Shown in pieces: positions 30,531-39,902 of a DNA stretch of 64,000 nt. Position 1 is the stretch's first letter; the number at the start of each line of letters is the position of its first letter. This stretch comes from Macrococcoides caseolyticum (GTDB lineage Bacteria > Bacillota > Bacilli > Staphylococcales > Staphylococcaceae): NCBI RefSeq assembly GCF_021366795.1, contig NZ_JAHCPS010000002.1:124001-188000 (forward strand), in the 5' to 3' direction. The notes below the pieces were generated by a model. The model was not told the DNA's origin. It saw only the letters and a program-made list of their open reading frames with translations, and made no database searches. The translations under genes were made by a program, and so were the position numbers.

Positions 30531-31061
30531 ACCAGATGGATGATTATGAACAGCAATGATATTTGCAGCACTGCGCTTAATCGCCTGTTTGAAAATTTCA
30601 CGCGGATGAATTATAGATGCATTAAGTGAACCAATAAATACAGTATGTTCATGAATAACATAGTTTTTAGTATTTAACATTAAGATAATAAAGTGTTCTT
30701 GCGTTAAATAACGCAAGCGTTCCATTAAGTAGTCACTTACACATTGTGGTGATTTAATACGTATTTTTTCTTCCAGAGAATGTGTATGCATACGCTGGGC
30801 TAATTCAATAACCGCCAGAATTGTCGCTGCTTTCTTTTCACCGATACCTTTTATAGCGGTAAGTTCCTGCAATGTTAAATATCTTAAATCTCTGATACTG
30901 GTTAACTGATTTAATATTTTATTCGCCACTTGGTAAACAGATTCATCTCTTACGCCACTTCCAATAATCAAGGATAATAATTCTTGGTTAGTTAATTTAT
31001 CCGGTCCATATAACATAAGTCGTTCTCGAGGCTTATCAATATCTAATGCAAAATCAATCAT
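30531..31061 (-). pseudogene. radC: radC, 5' fragment (JAMM/MPN+ DNA repair-associated protein)
   Basis: Encodes the first 177 residues of RadC: UPF0758 N-terminal HhH part (LTAIKGIGEKKAATILAV) and the JAMM domain through NIIAVHNHPSG. Then the reading frame enters the transposon and adds six foreign codons before a stop at 30510. The remainder is at 22747. The metal site (H-x-H-P-S-G...S-x-x-D) is cut between HPSG and the Asp, so the product cannot be catalytically complete. RadC is dispensable; its site is the normal Tn554 target. Confidence 0.95.
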
Positions 31062-31801
31062 GTTACAAATCCTCCAAAATATAATTTTTTGATAGGTTCA
31101 TATAAAATAATTACAACAAAATAGGCACTCGCTATAATTGGTACAAGTGGAATTTTCTTAAGTTCTGTTTTATAACTTAAAAAAATAATACAAGCAAGCC
31201 CTCCAATTAAATATGTCACAAAAAATAAAGCGATAAAAAAAGGTATGGGTAAAAAGATAAGAAGAATTGAAAATAATTTAATATCACCATAGCCAATACT
31301 TTGTGTAAGAAAGTAAAATAAATGAAGTAAAATAAAAATGAGTATTTTATAGCTTATCATTGAATAGTCAAAGTGACCATGTGTTACATCCATTTCAATT
31401 GTGGTTAAAATAATGAGTAACATCATAAGCAGAATTAGAAGTTTGTTTTGAATCATCAATGTTTCTAAATCATAAATGGCTATCGGAATAATAAATATGG
31501 CAATTAAAATTAAAATTGAACAATCTAAAATTGGATTCATATAAATAAAAAGTACTGAAAAACCAGTCAACACCTCACAAACAAAATATTTGTGGGATAT
31601 ATTACTTTCACAATACCTACAATGTCCCCTCACGAGCAAATATGAAAGAATGGGGACTAAATCGTACCAGGCTAAAATATGTTGACACTGATCACAACGT
31701 GACCGACGAAAGCAAAGCTCATTTTCATAAGTGAGACATAACATAAACGAGCCTATGATTGCACCCACGAAAAATAATGTGATTAATATTAAAAGTTCAA
31801 T
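31058..31801 (-). CDS. comC: type IV prepilin peptidase ComC
   Basis: Membrane aspartyl peptidase (A24) that processes ComG pseudopilins for DNA uptake. Zinc-type CxxC pairs (CDQCQHILAW and CRYCES), first active Asp region AIYDLETLMIQN and the second, GYGDIKLFS. If translation begins at the in-frame GTG (31768) the protein has 236 aa and lacks the usual first helix. A GGAGG at 31810-31814 sits 8 nt before an ATT (31799-31801) that would add IELLILITLFF and restore a standard N-terminus, so ATT may be the true start. The end overlaps the radC start by 4 bp. Confidence 0.88.
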   Translation of the reverse strand: MELLILITLFFVGAIIGSFMLCLTYENELCFRRSRCDQCQHILAWYDLVPILSYLLVRGHCRYCESNISHKYFVCEVLTGFSVLFIYMNPILDCSILILIAIFIIPIAIYDLETLMIQNKLLILLMMLLIILTTIEMDVTHGHFDYSMISYKILIFILLHLFYFLTQSIGYGDIKLFSILLIFLPIPFFIALFFVTYLIGGLACIIFLSYKTELKKIPLVPIIASAYFVVIILYEPIKKLYFGGFVT

Positions 31802-31851
31802 CTTTCTAACCTCCTTTCAATTTTATTAATTTGAATATAGCGTAAGAATAA

Positions 31852-31890
31852 ATTGTTGTAAAAATGCAACAATTCAATTTTTACAACAAT
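31852..31890. repeat. perfect 13-bp inverted repeat upstream of comC
   Basis: ATTGTTGTAAAAA / TTTTTACAACAAT with a 13-nt loop, between comC and the YfcC carrier gene. It could be a terminator stem or an operator; its T/A-rich ends allow either direction. Confidence 0.6.
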
Positions 31891-31914
31891 TTATTGCTGA
31901 ATTTAGAAAAAAAA

Positions 31915-31967
31915 GTTCCAAAATTAAAATTCTGCACAAAATAGTTGCAGAATTTTAATTTTGGAAC
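31915..31967 (-). terminator. long perfect terminator hairpin after the YfcC-family gene
   Basis: Perfect 22-bp inverted repeat (31915-31936 and 31946-31967; GTTCCAAAATTAAAATTCTG start) with a 9-nt loop, 12 bp after the carrier's stop codon, then TTTTTTTCT on the minus strand. Unusually long and AT-rich for a terminator. Confidence 0.75.
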
Positions 31968-31978
31968 AGAATTGACTA

Positions 31979-33364
31979 CTAGAAGAAATATGCATAAACA
32001 ATTAAGCTTGACAAACATATCACTGCCCATATTAATGAAATCTTCCAGACAAACTTTAGCCATCTCGTATATGGGATACCGGCGACAGCAAGTAATCCCA
32101 TCAGTGATGCTGATGTCGGAATGATATTGTTACTGATTGCATCACCATATTGGAAAGCGAGCACTGCTACTTGTCGATTAATATTAAGTAAATCACTAAT
32201 TGGAATCATAATCGGCATAGTTGTCATAGCCTGCCCTGAACCTGAAGGTATAAAGAAATTTAATACAAGTTGAGTAAGAAACATTGCAATCACCGAAATT
32301 GCAACAGGTAGATGATCAATAAAATCTGTCATATAATATACAATCGTATCAATTATCTTACCTGAAGTTAATACCACAACGATTGCTTTTGCAAATCCAA
32401 CAATTATAGCTCCAAATAAAATATCTTTCATACCCTCAAGCAATGCATCAAACGTTCCATTTAGTCCAAGACCACCAATAACCCCAGCAATGATACCCAT
32501 CAATAAGAAATTTGCACTCATTTGTGATAAGAACCACTCGTATTTAAAAATACCATATACATTTATGATTATCGTTAATGTAAGTAATATTAGTATGACA
32601 GTATGTCTTTTTCTAAACGAATCAAATTTCGTATCTAAAACATCTTCACTCATCGTACTGCGTTCTTCTACGTTAATATCATGTAAAAGACTCTTTTGCG
32701 GATGACGTTTAACTTTACCAGCATACATCATGACATAAACAATTCCTGTAATTAATACTAGTAAATATACGACTGTTCTATAGCCCCATCCAGAAAATAA
32801 TTTTACTTCAGCTATTTTTTGTGCAACACCTACAGTGAAAGGATTGATCATTCCACCAAGAAAACCTATGCCTGCACCTAAAGCAATCATAGCAGCACCA
32901 ACCATCGCATCATAACCTAAAGCTGTTGCAAGTGCGATACCAATCGGTACAAATATAATCGTTTCCTCACTTAAACCAATAGAAAAACCTAAAATACTAA
33001 ATGTAATCATCGTTATAGGAATGAGCCATTGGCCCTTTCTACCAATATGATTCATTAAAGCATTCACACCTGTTGTTATCGCATCAGTTCGATGAATGAC
33101 ACCAAAAGCACCACCTACGATAAAGATATAGAAAATGATTTCTGCTCCTTCAATCAATCCTTGAGGAACTGCTCTAAAAATTTCTATCGGTTTAGCGGGA
33201 TTCTGTTTCACCTCATGATACGATCCATTTATCACTATGTTCTGTCCATCTTCTACTTTTCTTTCAAATTCACCAGCAGGTATCCAATACGTCATCATAG
33301 CTGCAATACATACGATAAGCATTAATAAAAAATATGTATGCGGCATCTTTAATTTCTTCTCCAT
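31979..33364 (-). CDS. YfcC/DcuC-family membrane carrier
   Basis: 461 aa with about 12 membrane helices, of the YfcC family (ion-transporter superfamily with DcuC, AbgT and arginine/ornithine carriers). Recognisable are the N-terminal YWIPAGEFER, the GLSEETIIFVPIG and NPFTVGVAQ segments, and FFIPSGSGQAMTTMPIM near residue 365. Substrate unknown; basic amino acids, peptides or dicarboxylates are possible. Monocistronic with its own terminator. Confidence 0.83.
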   Translation of the reverse strand: MEKKLKMPHTYFLLMLIVCIAAMMTYWIPAGEFERKVEDGQNIVINGSYHEVKQNPAKPIEIFRAVPQGLIEGAEIIFYIFIVGGAFGVIHRTDAITTGVNALMNHIGRKGQWLIPITMITFSILGFSIGLSEETIIFVPIGIALATALGYDAMVGAAMIALGAGIGFLGGMINPFTVGVAQKIAEVKLFSGWGYRTVVYLLVLITGIVYVMMYAGKVKRHPQKSLLHDINVEERSTMSEDVLDTKFDSFRKRHTVILILLTLTIIINVYGIFKYEWFLSQMSANFLLMGIIAGVIGGLGLNGTFDALLEGMKDILFGAIIVGFAKAIVVVLTSGKIIDTIVYYMTDFIDHLPVAISVIAMFLTQLVLNFFIPSGSGQAMTTMPIMIPISDLLNINRQVAVLAFQYGDAISNNIIPTSASLMGLLAVAGIPYTRWLKFVWKISLIWAVICLSSLIVYAYFF

Positions 33365-33420
33365 CTTACATCCTCCTTTCTATCATACTTCCCTAAAATT
33401 CTGAAAATTTATCATAAAAA

Positions 33421-33448
33421 AAAGAATCCGAAGTTTTTCAGATTCTTT
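33421..33448 (-). terminator. intrinsic terminator of valS-folC
   Basis: Stem AAAGAATC / GATTCTTT with further imperfect pairing inside, 20 bp after the folC stop; eight T on the minus strand follow. Confidence 0.75.
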
Positions 33449-33468
33449 TTTCTAATGACTTATTAATT

Positions 33469-34728
33469 TTATTTTAGTTTATCCTTTACAGAGCTGATAA
33501 AATACAAACTTCCAGTAACTAAGAGCAAATCACCATCATAGTTTTTAATGAAATCACTATAATCTTTAATCTTTACCTTCTTTTCATGTTCAACACTTTC
33601 ATAAATAGTATCTACAGGTAAAGCTTTAGGAAAATCAAACGCCGTAACATAGAAAGTATCTGCAATAGCTTCGAGTGATTTTAGCATTCTACCTAATGGT
33701 TTTCCATCAATTGCAGAAAATAATACATCAATTTTGCGCTCAGGATAATAAAGTTTCATTGTTTCAACAAGTACATCTATGGATTCTTTATTATGGGCAC
33801 CATCTAAAATGATTGTCGGATACTCCTGTACAGTTTCTATTCTCCCTGTCCAGGTCGTGTTCTCAATCGCCTCAATTGTATCATTGAAGTTTAACATAAT
33901 CATACCACGGTCAAACATTTCAAGCAGTGTTGCAATTGCAAGCGATGCATTTTCCTGTTGATGTTTACCAATCATCTTTAATTCAATATTTTCTAACTCA
34001 TAATCTTTATATCTAAAAGTAAATTCTTTGCCGCTTGAAACACACTGAATGTCTCGATTCAACTTTATTCCTTTTGCGTGTTTTTCTGCTACAACATCAT
34101 TGATATATGATTTAGCATCATCATTTTTAACAGCATACACAAGTGGTACACCTGTCTTGATAACGCCCGCTTTTTCTTTTGCAATATCCAGATATGTGTC
34201 ACCTATAATATTGGTATGATCTAACCCAATACTTGTAAGTATTGTCATAATAGGCATAAACACATTCGTTGAGTCATTCTTAGCACCAAGCCCTGCTTCT
34301 ACAATTACAAAATCTACAGGATGTATCTGCCCAAAATATACAAACATCATCATCGTTATAATTTCAAATTCAGTAGCAACACCGAGATCTGTTTCAGCAT
34401 CCAGCATCTCACTCACTGGTTTCACTATACTAACAAGTTCAACAATTTCATCATCTGTAATAGGTAATCCGTTTAAACTAATACGTTCATTAAATGTTTC
34501 AATATACGGAGAAGTAAATGTCCCTACACTGTAATGATTGGCCATCAATGCATTCTTCAGATAGCTTACAGTAGAACCTTTTCCGTTTGTACCTACGACA
34601 TGAATTCCGTTAATATTACGTTCTGGATGATTTAGACGTTCTAACATCCATTCCATTCTTTTTACACCAGGCTTAATACCAAATTTATAACGTTCATGTA
34701 TCCAGTATAAACTCTCTAAATAATTCAT
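33469..34728 (-). CDS. folC: folylpolyglutamate synthase / dihydrofolate synthase
   Basis: 419-aa Mur-ligase-type enzyme that adds glutamate to folates. P-loop VVGTNGKGSTV near residue 45, SPYIETFNERISLNG, the central GLDHTNIIGDT and the C-terminal domain LDGAHNKESIDVLV. Lies 4 bp after valS, the standard valS-folC operon. Confidence 0.95.
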   Translation of the reverse strand: MNYLESLYWIHERYKFGIKPGVKRMEWMLERLNHPERNINGIHVVGTNGKGSTVSYLKNALMANHYSVGTFTSPYIETFNERISLNGLPITDDEIVELVSIVKPVSEMLDAETDLGVATEFEIITMMMFVYFGQIHPVDFVIVEAGLGAKNDSTNVFMPIMTILTSIGLDHTNIIGDTYLDIAKEKAGVIKTGVPLVYAVKNDDAKSYINDVVAEKHAKGIKLNRDIQCVSSGKEFTFRYKDYELENIELKMIGKHQQENASLAIATLLEMFDRGMIMLNFNDTIEAIENTTWTGRIETVQEYPTIILDGAHNKESIDVLVETMKLYYPERKIDVLFSAIDGKPLGRMLKSLEAIADTFYVTAFDFPKALPVDTIYESVEHEKKVKIKDYSDFIKNYDGDLLLVTGSLYFISSVKDKLK

Positions 34729-34732
34729 ATGA

Positions 34733-37360
34733 TTACTTCCCGTTCAATTGTTTTAATCTAGTTTCTACACTATTGTACTTTTCTGTATATAGTGCTTGTT
34801 TTTCTTTTTCTTCGTTAATAATTTTCTCTGGTGCTTTTGACACAAACTTTTCATTACTTAATTTCTTATTGACACGATCAAGTTCAGATGCCCATTTCTT
34901 TAATTCTTTTTCTAAACGCTCAATTTCTTTTGCCATATCAATTAAGCCTTCTAATGGTAATACTACAAGTCCACCAGTGACCGCTGTTGTCATTACTTCT
35001 TCCGGCATAACAATTTCAGTGTTAATTGTTAATTCACTTGGATTACAGAAACGTTCAATAAATGGACGTTCAGTTTCCAGACGTGCAGCAATTTCATCAC
35101 TATTGGTCTTAATCATCATTGGAATTTGTTTACTCATCGGTGTGTTGACTTCGTTACGTGTATTACGTACCGCACGAATAATTTCCATCAATTGTTCCAT
35201 GTTTTTCTTGCTTTCTAAATTTGAAAGTTCAGGACGTACCACAGGCCAGCTTGCCGTAACAATTGAATCACCTTCAACCGGTAAATTCTGCCAAATACTT
35301 TCAGTTACGAACGGCATAAATGGATGCATCATTCGCATAATGTTATCTAAAGTGTATGCTAAGATTGAACGGGTCATTTGCTTCGCATCTTCATCATCAC
35401 CGTTCATTGGAATCTTACTCATTTCAATATACCAGTCACAGAATTCATCCCAGATAAAGTTATAGAGTACACGACCTACTTCACCAAATTCATATTTATC
35501 GGCTAAGCGTGTCACTTCTTCAATCGTTTCATTTAAACGCGTTAAAATCCATTCATCAGCTAAAGATTTCTTTCCATTTAAATTAATATCACTTGCCGTA
35601 AAGTTATCTCCAATATTCATCAAACTGAAACGTGATGCATTCCAGATTTTATTAATGAAGTTCCATGTTGCTTCTATTTTTTCAGTAGAATAACGTAAAT
35701 CCTGACCAGGTGTAGAACCTGTCGCTAAGAAATAACGTAAGCTATCTGCACCATATTGTTCAATAACGTCCATCGGATCAACACCGTTACCTAATGATTT
35801 ACTCATTTTACGGCCATCTTCTGCACGTACTAAACCGTGAATTAATACTTCATTAAATGGTTTCGTTCCAGTAAATTCAATGCCCTGGAAGATCATTCTT
35901 GCAACCCAGAAGAAGATAATGTCATAACCCGTTACAAGAACATTTGTTGGGTAGAAGCGTTTAAAGTCTTCTGCATCAACATTTGGCCAACCTAACGTTG
36001 AGAATGGCCATAACGCACTTGAGAACCACGTATCTAATACATCTTCGTCCTGAGTCCAGTTATCAATATCAGCTGGTGCTTCTTTCCCTACATATAGCTC
36101 ACCAGTTTCTTTGTGATACCATGCTGGAATTTGATGTCCCCACCATAACTGACGAGAAATACACCAGTCATGAATACCTTCCATCCATCGATTAAATGTC
36201 CCTTCAAAACGTGGTGGTACAAATTCAATCTTTTCATCCGTTTTCTGGAAGTCTAAAGCTTGCTCAGCAAGCGGCGCCATTTTAACGAACCATTGCTTCG
36301 ACAGATAAGGTTCAACAATAGCACCACTTCTTTCACTATGGCCAACTTGGTGCATATGTTTCTCAATCTTTATCATGAGTCCTGCTGCTTCTAAATCGGC
36401 CACAAGCGCTTTACGACATTCAAAACGATCCATGCCTGCATATTTACCTGCCAAGTCATTCATGGTTCCATCTTCATTCATTACATTGATACGTTCTAAG
36501 TGATGTCGATTCCCAATTTCAAAGTCGTTTGGATCATGTGCAGGTGTTACTTTCATGGCACCACTACCAAAGTCCATTTCAACATAATCATCACCTAAAA
36601 TCGGTAATTCTCGTTCTACAATCGGTAAAATGACTTTCTTGCCGATTACAGCTTTATATCGTTCATCTTCTGGATGTACAACGACAGCTGTATCTCCTAA
36701 TAATGTTTCAGGACGTGTCGTTGCGATTTCAATAAAGCCATCACCTTCTGCATATGGATATTTAATATGGTAAAATGCACCTTCTACTTCTTCATGAATT
36801 ACTTCAATATCACTCAATGCTGTTCGTGCTGCTGGATCCCAGTTAATAATACGCTCACCACGGTAAATTAAACCTTTTTCGTACATTTTAACGAATACTT
36901 CCTTAACCGCTTCACTTAATCCTTCATCTAAAGTGAAACGTTCACGCGAATAATCTAAACCTAAACCGAGTTTTGCCCACTGGCTGCGAATAAATCCTGC
37001 ATATTCCTCTTTCCATTCCATCGTATGCTCTAAAAATTTCGCACGACCGATATCATGACGACTAATACCTTCTTCACGTAACTTCGCTTCAACTTTAGCC
37101 TGTGTTGCGATTCCTGCGTGATCCATACCTGGTAAATATAATGTGTTATAGCCTTGCATGCGTTTAATACGCGTAATAATATCTTGAAGTGTTGTGTCCC
37201 ATGCATGTCCGATATGTAATTTACCTGTAACATTCGGTGGTGGAATGACGATTGTAAATGGCTTTTTATTATCATCTTCAGTTGCTTTAAATAAGTCTTT
37301 ATCTAACCACTCCTGATAACGTCCTTGTTCAACTTGCTTCGGATTATATTTAGTATCCAT
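34733..37360 (-). CDS. valS: valyl-tRNA synthetase
   Basis: 875 aa class I synthetase. HIGH motif in [15 protein letters not shown] near residue 45, KMSKS in [12 protein letters not shown] near 525, editing domain in between, anticodon-binding domain and C-terminal coiled coil ([20 protein letters not shown]). The start at 37360 follows GGAGGTAACTAAG. A T-box leader precedes it. Confidence 0.97.
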   Translation of the reverse strand: MDTKYNPKQVEQGRYQEWLDKDLFKATEDDNKKPFTIVIPPPNVTGKLHIGHAWDTTLQDIITRIKRMQGYNTLYLPGMDHAGIATQAKVEAKLREEGISRHDIGRAKFLEHTMEWKEEYAGFIRSQWAKLGLGLDYSRERFTLDEGLSEAVKEVFVKMYEKGLIYRGERIINWDPAARTALSDIEVIHEEVEGAFYHIKYPYAEGDGFIEIATTRPETLLGDTAVVVHPEDERYKAVIGKKVILPIVERELPILGDDYVEMDFGSGAMKVTPAHDPNDFEIGNRHHLERINVMNEDGTMNDLAGKYAGMDRFECRKALVADLEAAGLMIKIEKHMHQVGHSERSGAIVEPYLSKQWFVKMAPLAEQALDFQKTDEKIEFVPPRFEGTFNRWMEGIHDWCISRQLWWGHQIPAWYHKETGELYVGKEAPADIDNWTQDEDVLDTWFSSALWPFSTLGWPNVDAEDFKRFYPTNVLVTGYDIIFFWVARMIFQGIEFTGTKPFNEVLIHGLVRAEDGRKMSKSLGNGVDPMDVIEQYGADSLRYFLATGSTPGQDLRYSTEKIEATWNFINKIWNASRFSLMNIGDNFTASDINLNGKKSLADEWILTRLNETIEEVTRLADKYEFGEVGRVLYNFIWDEFCDWYIEMSKIPMNGDDEDAKQMTRSILAYTLDNIMRMMHPFMPFVTESIWQNLPVEGDSIVTASWPVVRPELSNLESKKNMEQLMEIIRAVRNTRNEVNTPMSKQIPMMIKTNSDEIAARLETERPFIERFCNPSELTINTEIVMPEEVMTTAVTGGLVVLPLEGLIDMAKEIERLEKELKKWASELDRVNKKLSNEKFVSKAPEKIINEEKEKQALYTEKYNSVETRLKQLNGK

Positions 37361-37394
37361 CTTAGTTACCTCCATTTATTGTTAAATAAAACTT

Positions 37395-37632
37395 CCTACA
37401 AAAAATCCCGTCCTATAACAAATAGGACGGGATTAACCGTGGTACCACCTAAATTCAGCTTACGCTGCACTCAATTCGATTAACGCTCTAACACGTGTAT
37501 ATCTACCTATTACTGTGTTCAATATACATATCAAGTCAGGCTACCTTCGTTTAACTTCATTATGCATTCTCACCAACCATGCACTCTCTAAAAAATCCAT
37601 TAAATTACTCTTCCTGTAGGAATATTAAGTTA
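37395..37632 (-). promoter_or_regulatory. T-box riboswitch (tRNA-Val) upstream of valS
   Basis: The T-box sequence AGGTGGTACCACGG lies at 37436-37449, followed by a GC-rich terminator (AATCCCGTCCTAT / ATAGGACGGGATT, 37404-37433) and a T run. Upstream is a stem-I region with GGTGAGAATGC and a specifier area AACGAAGGTAGCC in which GUA (Val) fits. Uncharged tRNA-Val would pair with the specifier and T-box and allow read-through into valS. Specifier choice is inferred from context. Confidence 0.92.
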
Positions 37633-37637
37633 AAACT

Positions 37638-37666
37638 ATTGTATAAGATTATTATTTTAATGTCAA
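37638..37666 (-). promoter_or_regulatory. sigma-A promoter of the valS T-box leader
   Basis: Consensus TTGACA (37661-37666) and TACAAT (37638-37643) with exactly 17 bp between them, placed just before the T-box leader. It lies immediately beside the stop of the AbrB-family gene. Confidence 0.75.
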
Positions 37667-37675
37667 TGTGCGCTG

Positions 37676-38725
37676 TTATTCATTATATTTTAGTCGACCA
37701 TTTAAATACCATGACATGAAAGGTGCAACAATGAGTAGAATAAAAAATATTCGAAAAATATGATAGCTTGAAATCATTGCAACATTTGCCCCTGTCTCAA
37801 GTGCTACAATTACAATCTGCGCCATGCCACCAGGTGCTGCACTTAAGAATATATCATTGAATTGATGGCTGTTAAAAATATTTAAGATAAAAGTTAAAAC
37901 AATCGCGCAAAGTAACAGTAAAATATTTTGTACAACAATACCGATAAATAAGCGCTGATTAATCTGACCAGATAAATCGTACATTTGTAAGCCAATTCGA
38001 ATGCCAAATAAGACTTGTGCCCAATGAATCAATGGCAATGGTACGGTGAAGTTAAGCCCTGTCGTAAGATTCCAGAGTAATATAACAATTGAAGGACCAA
38101 GCATATCAGGAACTGGAAAGTGTATGTATTTTAATATGCAAATCATGAGAGCAATCATACATGTAAGCCATACAATCTGGCTGAGTGTTAATACTTGAAA
38201 CATATCTTGAGGTAACTGCTTTTGATGATGCAGTCCATGTCCAGATGTCATATTGGATATAAATGGTACAATCATGATTACAAATAAGAGGCGTGATGTT
38301 TGGGCTAATGTCACAACTAAGAGATTAGCACGGGGATTTTCTTCTGCCATTACTATCATTTGATTTAAAGCACCAGGAATCGATGCAAGCAACGCAGTTT
38401 CTGATGTACAGTTAATGATTTTTCTAAATACCCTTGAAATGATAATAGCACAGCAAATAATCATCACTGTCAAAAATACTACAGACCAAAACTCATTGAT
38501 AATATCGCCTAAAATTTCCTTAGTAAAAGAAACACCTATTTGAGCACCTAATAGATATAAACCAATATCTCCTAGCCATTTTGGAAAGCTGTATTCAATT
38601 GTCGTATAGTGCTTAAGTAATATCGCAGCAAGTATTGACCCAAATAACCACGGTAAAATCATACCAATACAGCTGAGTATATAACTTAAAATGAAGCTTG
38701 TGAAAAATAATAATAAATATTGCAT
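37676..38725 (-). CDS. AbrB-family membrane protein (PF05145 type)
   Basis: 349 aa from the ATG at 38725 (GGAAGTG upstream), about 9-10 hydrophobic helices in two repeats. Characteristic segments LPWLFGSILAAIL, LLASIPGALNQMIVMAEE, and the repeat copy FLSAAPGGMAQIVIVALE. The family is annotated as AbrB / putative ammonia monooxygenase and may be a transporter; function unproven. Not related to the transition-state regulator AbrB. Confidence 0.78.
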   Translation of the reverse strand: MQYLLLFFTSFILSYILSCIGMILPWLFGSILAAILLKHYTTIEYSFPKWLGDIGLYLLGAQIGVSFTKEILGDIINEFWSVVFLTVMIICCAIIISRVFRKIINCTSETALLASIPGALNQMIVMAEENPRANLLVVTLAQTSRLLFVIMIVPFISNMTSGHGLHHQKQLPQDMFQVLTLSQIVWLTCMIALMICILKYIHFPVPDMLGPSIVILLWNLTTGLNFTVPLPLIHWAQVLFGIRIGLQMYDLSGQINQRLFIGIVVQNILLLLCAIVLTFILNIFNSHQFNDIFLSAAPGGMAQIVIVALETGANVAMISSYHIFRIFFILLIVAPFMSWYLNGRLKYNE

Positions 38726-38805
38726 AAAGACACTTCCAGTAGACGTATTCATTATTACTATATAAAATCTTGCCAATAAAATCATGAAACATGCTTACAA
38801 AAAAT

Positions 38806-38823
38806 AGGACTCCTAAGAGTCCT
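38806..38823 (-). terminator. intrinsic terminator after the 38834 gene
   Basis: 7-bp stem AGGACTC / GAGTCCT with a 4-nt loop and TTTTTT on the minus strand, 10 bp after the stop codon. Confidence 0.75.
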
Positions 38824-38833
38824 ACCCTAATCA

Positions 38834-39280
38834 TTATGATGCTAAATCAAAATTTGTAATCGTTGCTAAATCAAACGTTTTAATTGAAGCTTCTTCAGTT
38901 GTTGCTTCTTCAGTCGTTGATTCCTCTGTTGTTGCTTTTTCTTCTGTTTTAGTTTCAGTATCCGTATTATCTTTATTATCTTTGTCTTTATTATTACAGA
39001 AACTTAATAATAACACTGCTAATAAAGCAAGCAATAATAACGGTAACAACCATGCCCATGGGTTTTTCTTTTTAGGTGTTTTTTCGATATGATCATGACG
39101 CGTATGGTCACGCTCTTCTACTACAACTTTATCATGATGTTCACCATCGCGCACTTTACGGCCATCTTTATAAGTATCGCCATCCGCTTGATGTGTCACA
39201 TGCGTTTTGTTACGGTCTGTTTCTGAATTATAAATGATATCTCTGTTAGTATCTTTGTTGTTATCTCTGTTGTTCGTCAT
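38834..39280 (-). CDS. hypothetical single-pass membrane protein with Thr/Glu-rich tail
   Basis: 148 aa. Start at 39280 after GGAGG. The N-terminal 80 residues are strongly charged, rich in Asp, Asn, Arg, His (DRNKTHVTHQADGDTYKDGR). One membrane helix (WAWLLPLLLLALLAVLLLSF, residues ~87-106) precedes a tail of TEE/TTEEAT repeats. No catalytic motif. It looks like a tail exposed on one face of the membrane with a disordered charged domain on the other. Function unknown. Confidence 0.75.
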   Translation of the reverse strand: MTNNRDNNKDTNRDIIYNSETDRNKTHVTHQADGDTYKDGRKVRDGEHHDKVVVEERDHTRHDHIEKTPKKKNPWAWLLPLLLLALLAVLLLSFCNNKDKDNKDNTDTETKTEEKATTEESTTEEATTEEASIKTFDLATITNFDLAS

Positions 39281-39446
39281 AATAACGACCTCCATTTTTA
39301 AAATATGTAATTGAAAATTAATTACATAAATAAGATAACCTCATTATCATGATAATAAACATTTTATATGCAAAAAAATTTTACAATCTATGATAAACAC
39401 TATGATAACAATACCTCAAAACTTTTTAAAAATTTATAAAAAATAC

Positions 39447-39485
39447 CGAACACCAACGAAATCATAAATTTTTTCGTAGTGTTCG
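39447..39485 (-). terminator. intrinsic terminator after the 39540 gene
   Basis: Stem CGAACAC / GTGTTCG extended by ACGAAA / TTTCGT with small bulges, then TATTTTTTAT on the minus strand. The rest of the 39296-39539 gap is AT-rich and shows nothing else convincing. Confidence 0.65.
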
Positions 39486-39539
39486 ATAAGACATTACATC
39501 ATCATATTTAAATTATATCTCATGCTTTTACAACCAAAT

Positions 39540-39749
39540 TTAGCGATTTATCTCTTTAGAATGCGGTTCAACATTTGCCTTTTTATTTTCCTGATTTGCT
39601 AAAATATCTCCACGTAAACTAATCGCTAATGGAATACCGATAACAAGGGCACCGATTTTAACAAATCGACGATATTCTTCAGGAACAATAAATAATAATA
39701 CAACTGCGATAATTACAAATGCAACAAGTATTGCCACTTTAGCTTTCAT
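39540..39749 (-). CDS. small two-helix membrane protein
   Basis: 69 aa, start after CGGAGGTATTTT. Helix 1 KVAILVAFVIIAVVLLFIV, short EEYRRFVK loop, helix 2 IGALVIGIPLAISL, then a polar tail. No family recognised. Separate transcription unit between hemL and the 38834 gene. Confidence 0.7.
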   Translation of the reverse strand: MKAKVAILVAFVIIAVVLLFIVPEEYRRFVKIGALVIGIPLAISLRGDILANQENKKANVEPHSKEINR

Positions 39750-39902
39750 AAAATACCTCCGTGTAATCATTAATTATTTGTATTACACTTAATATTGTAC
39801 AAAAGTAAAATATTATACACAATATATTAACATTTAAAATGAAATAATTTTGTATCATTTAACAAAATATGTTACACTCAAATGATGTAATATTACTCTG
39901 AT

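Noticed and set aside
31881-32063. 60-residue ORF after the YfcC gene
   Set aside because: Out-of-frame overlap with the end of the carrier gene and the terminator hairpin.
34773-35465. 230-residue plus-strand ORF
   Set aside because: Antisense shadow of valS; Ser/Ile-rich translation, no ribosome site.
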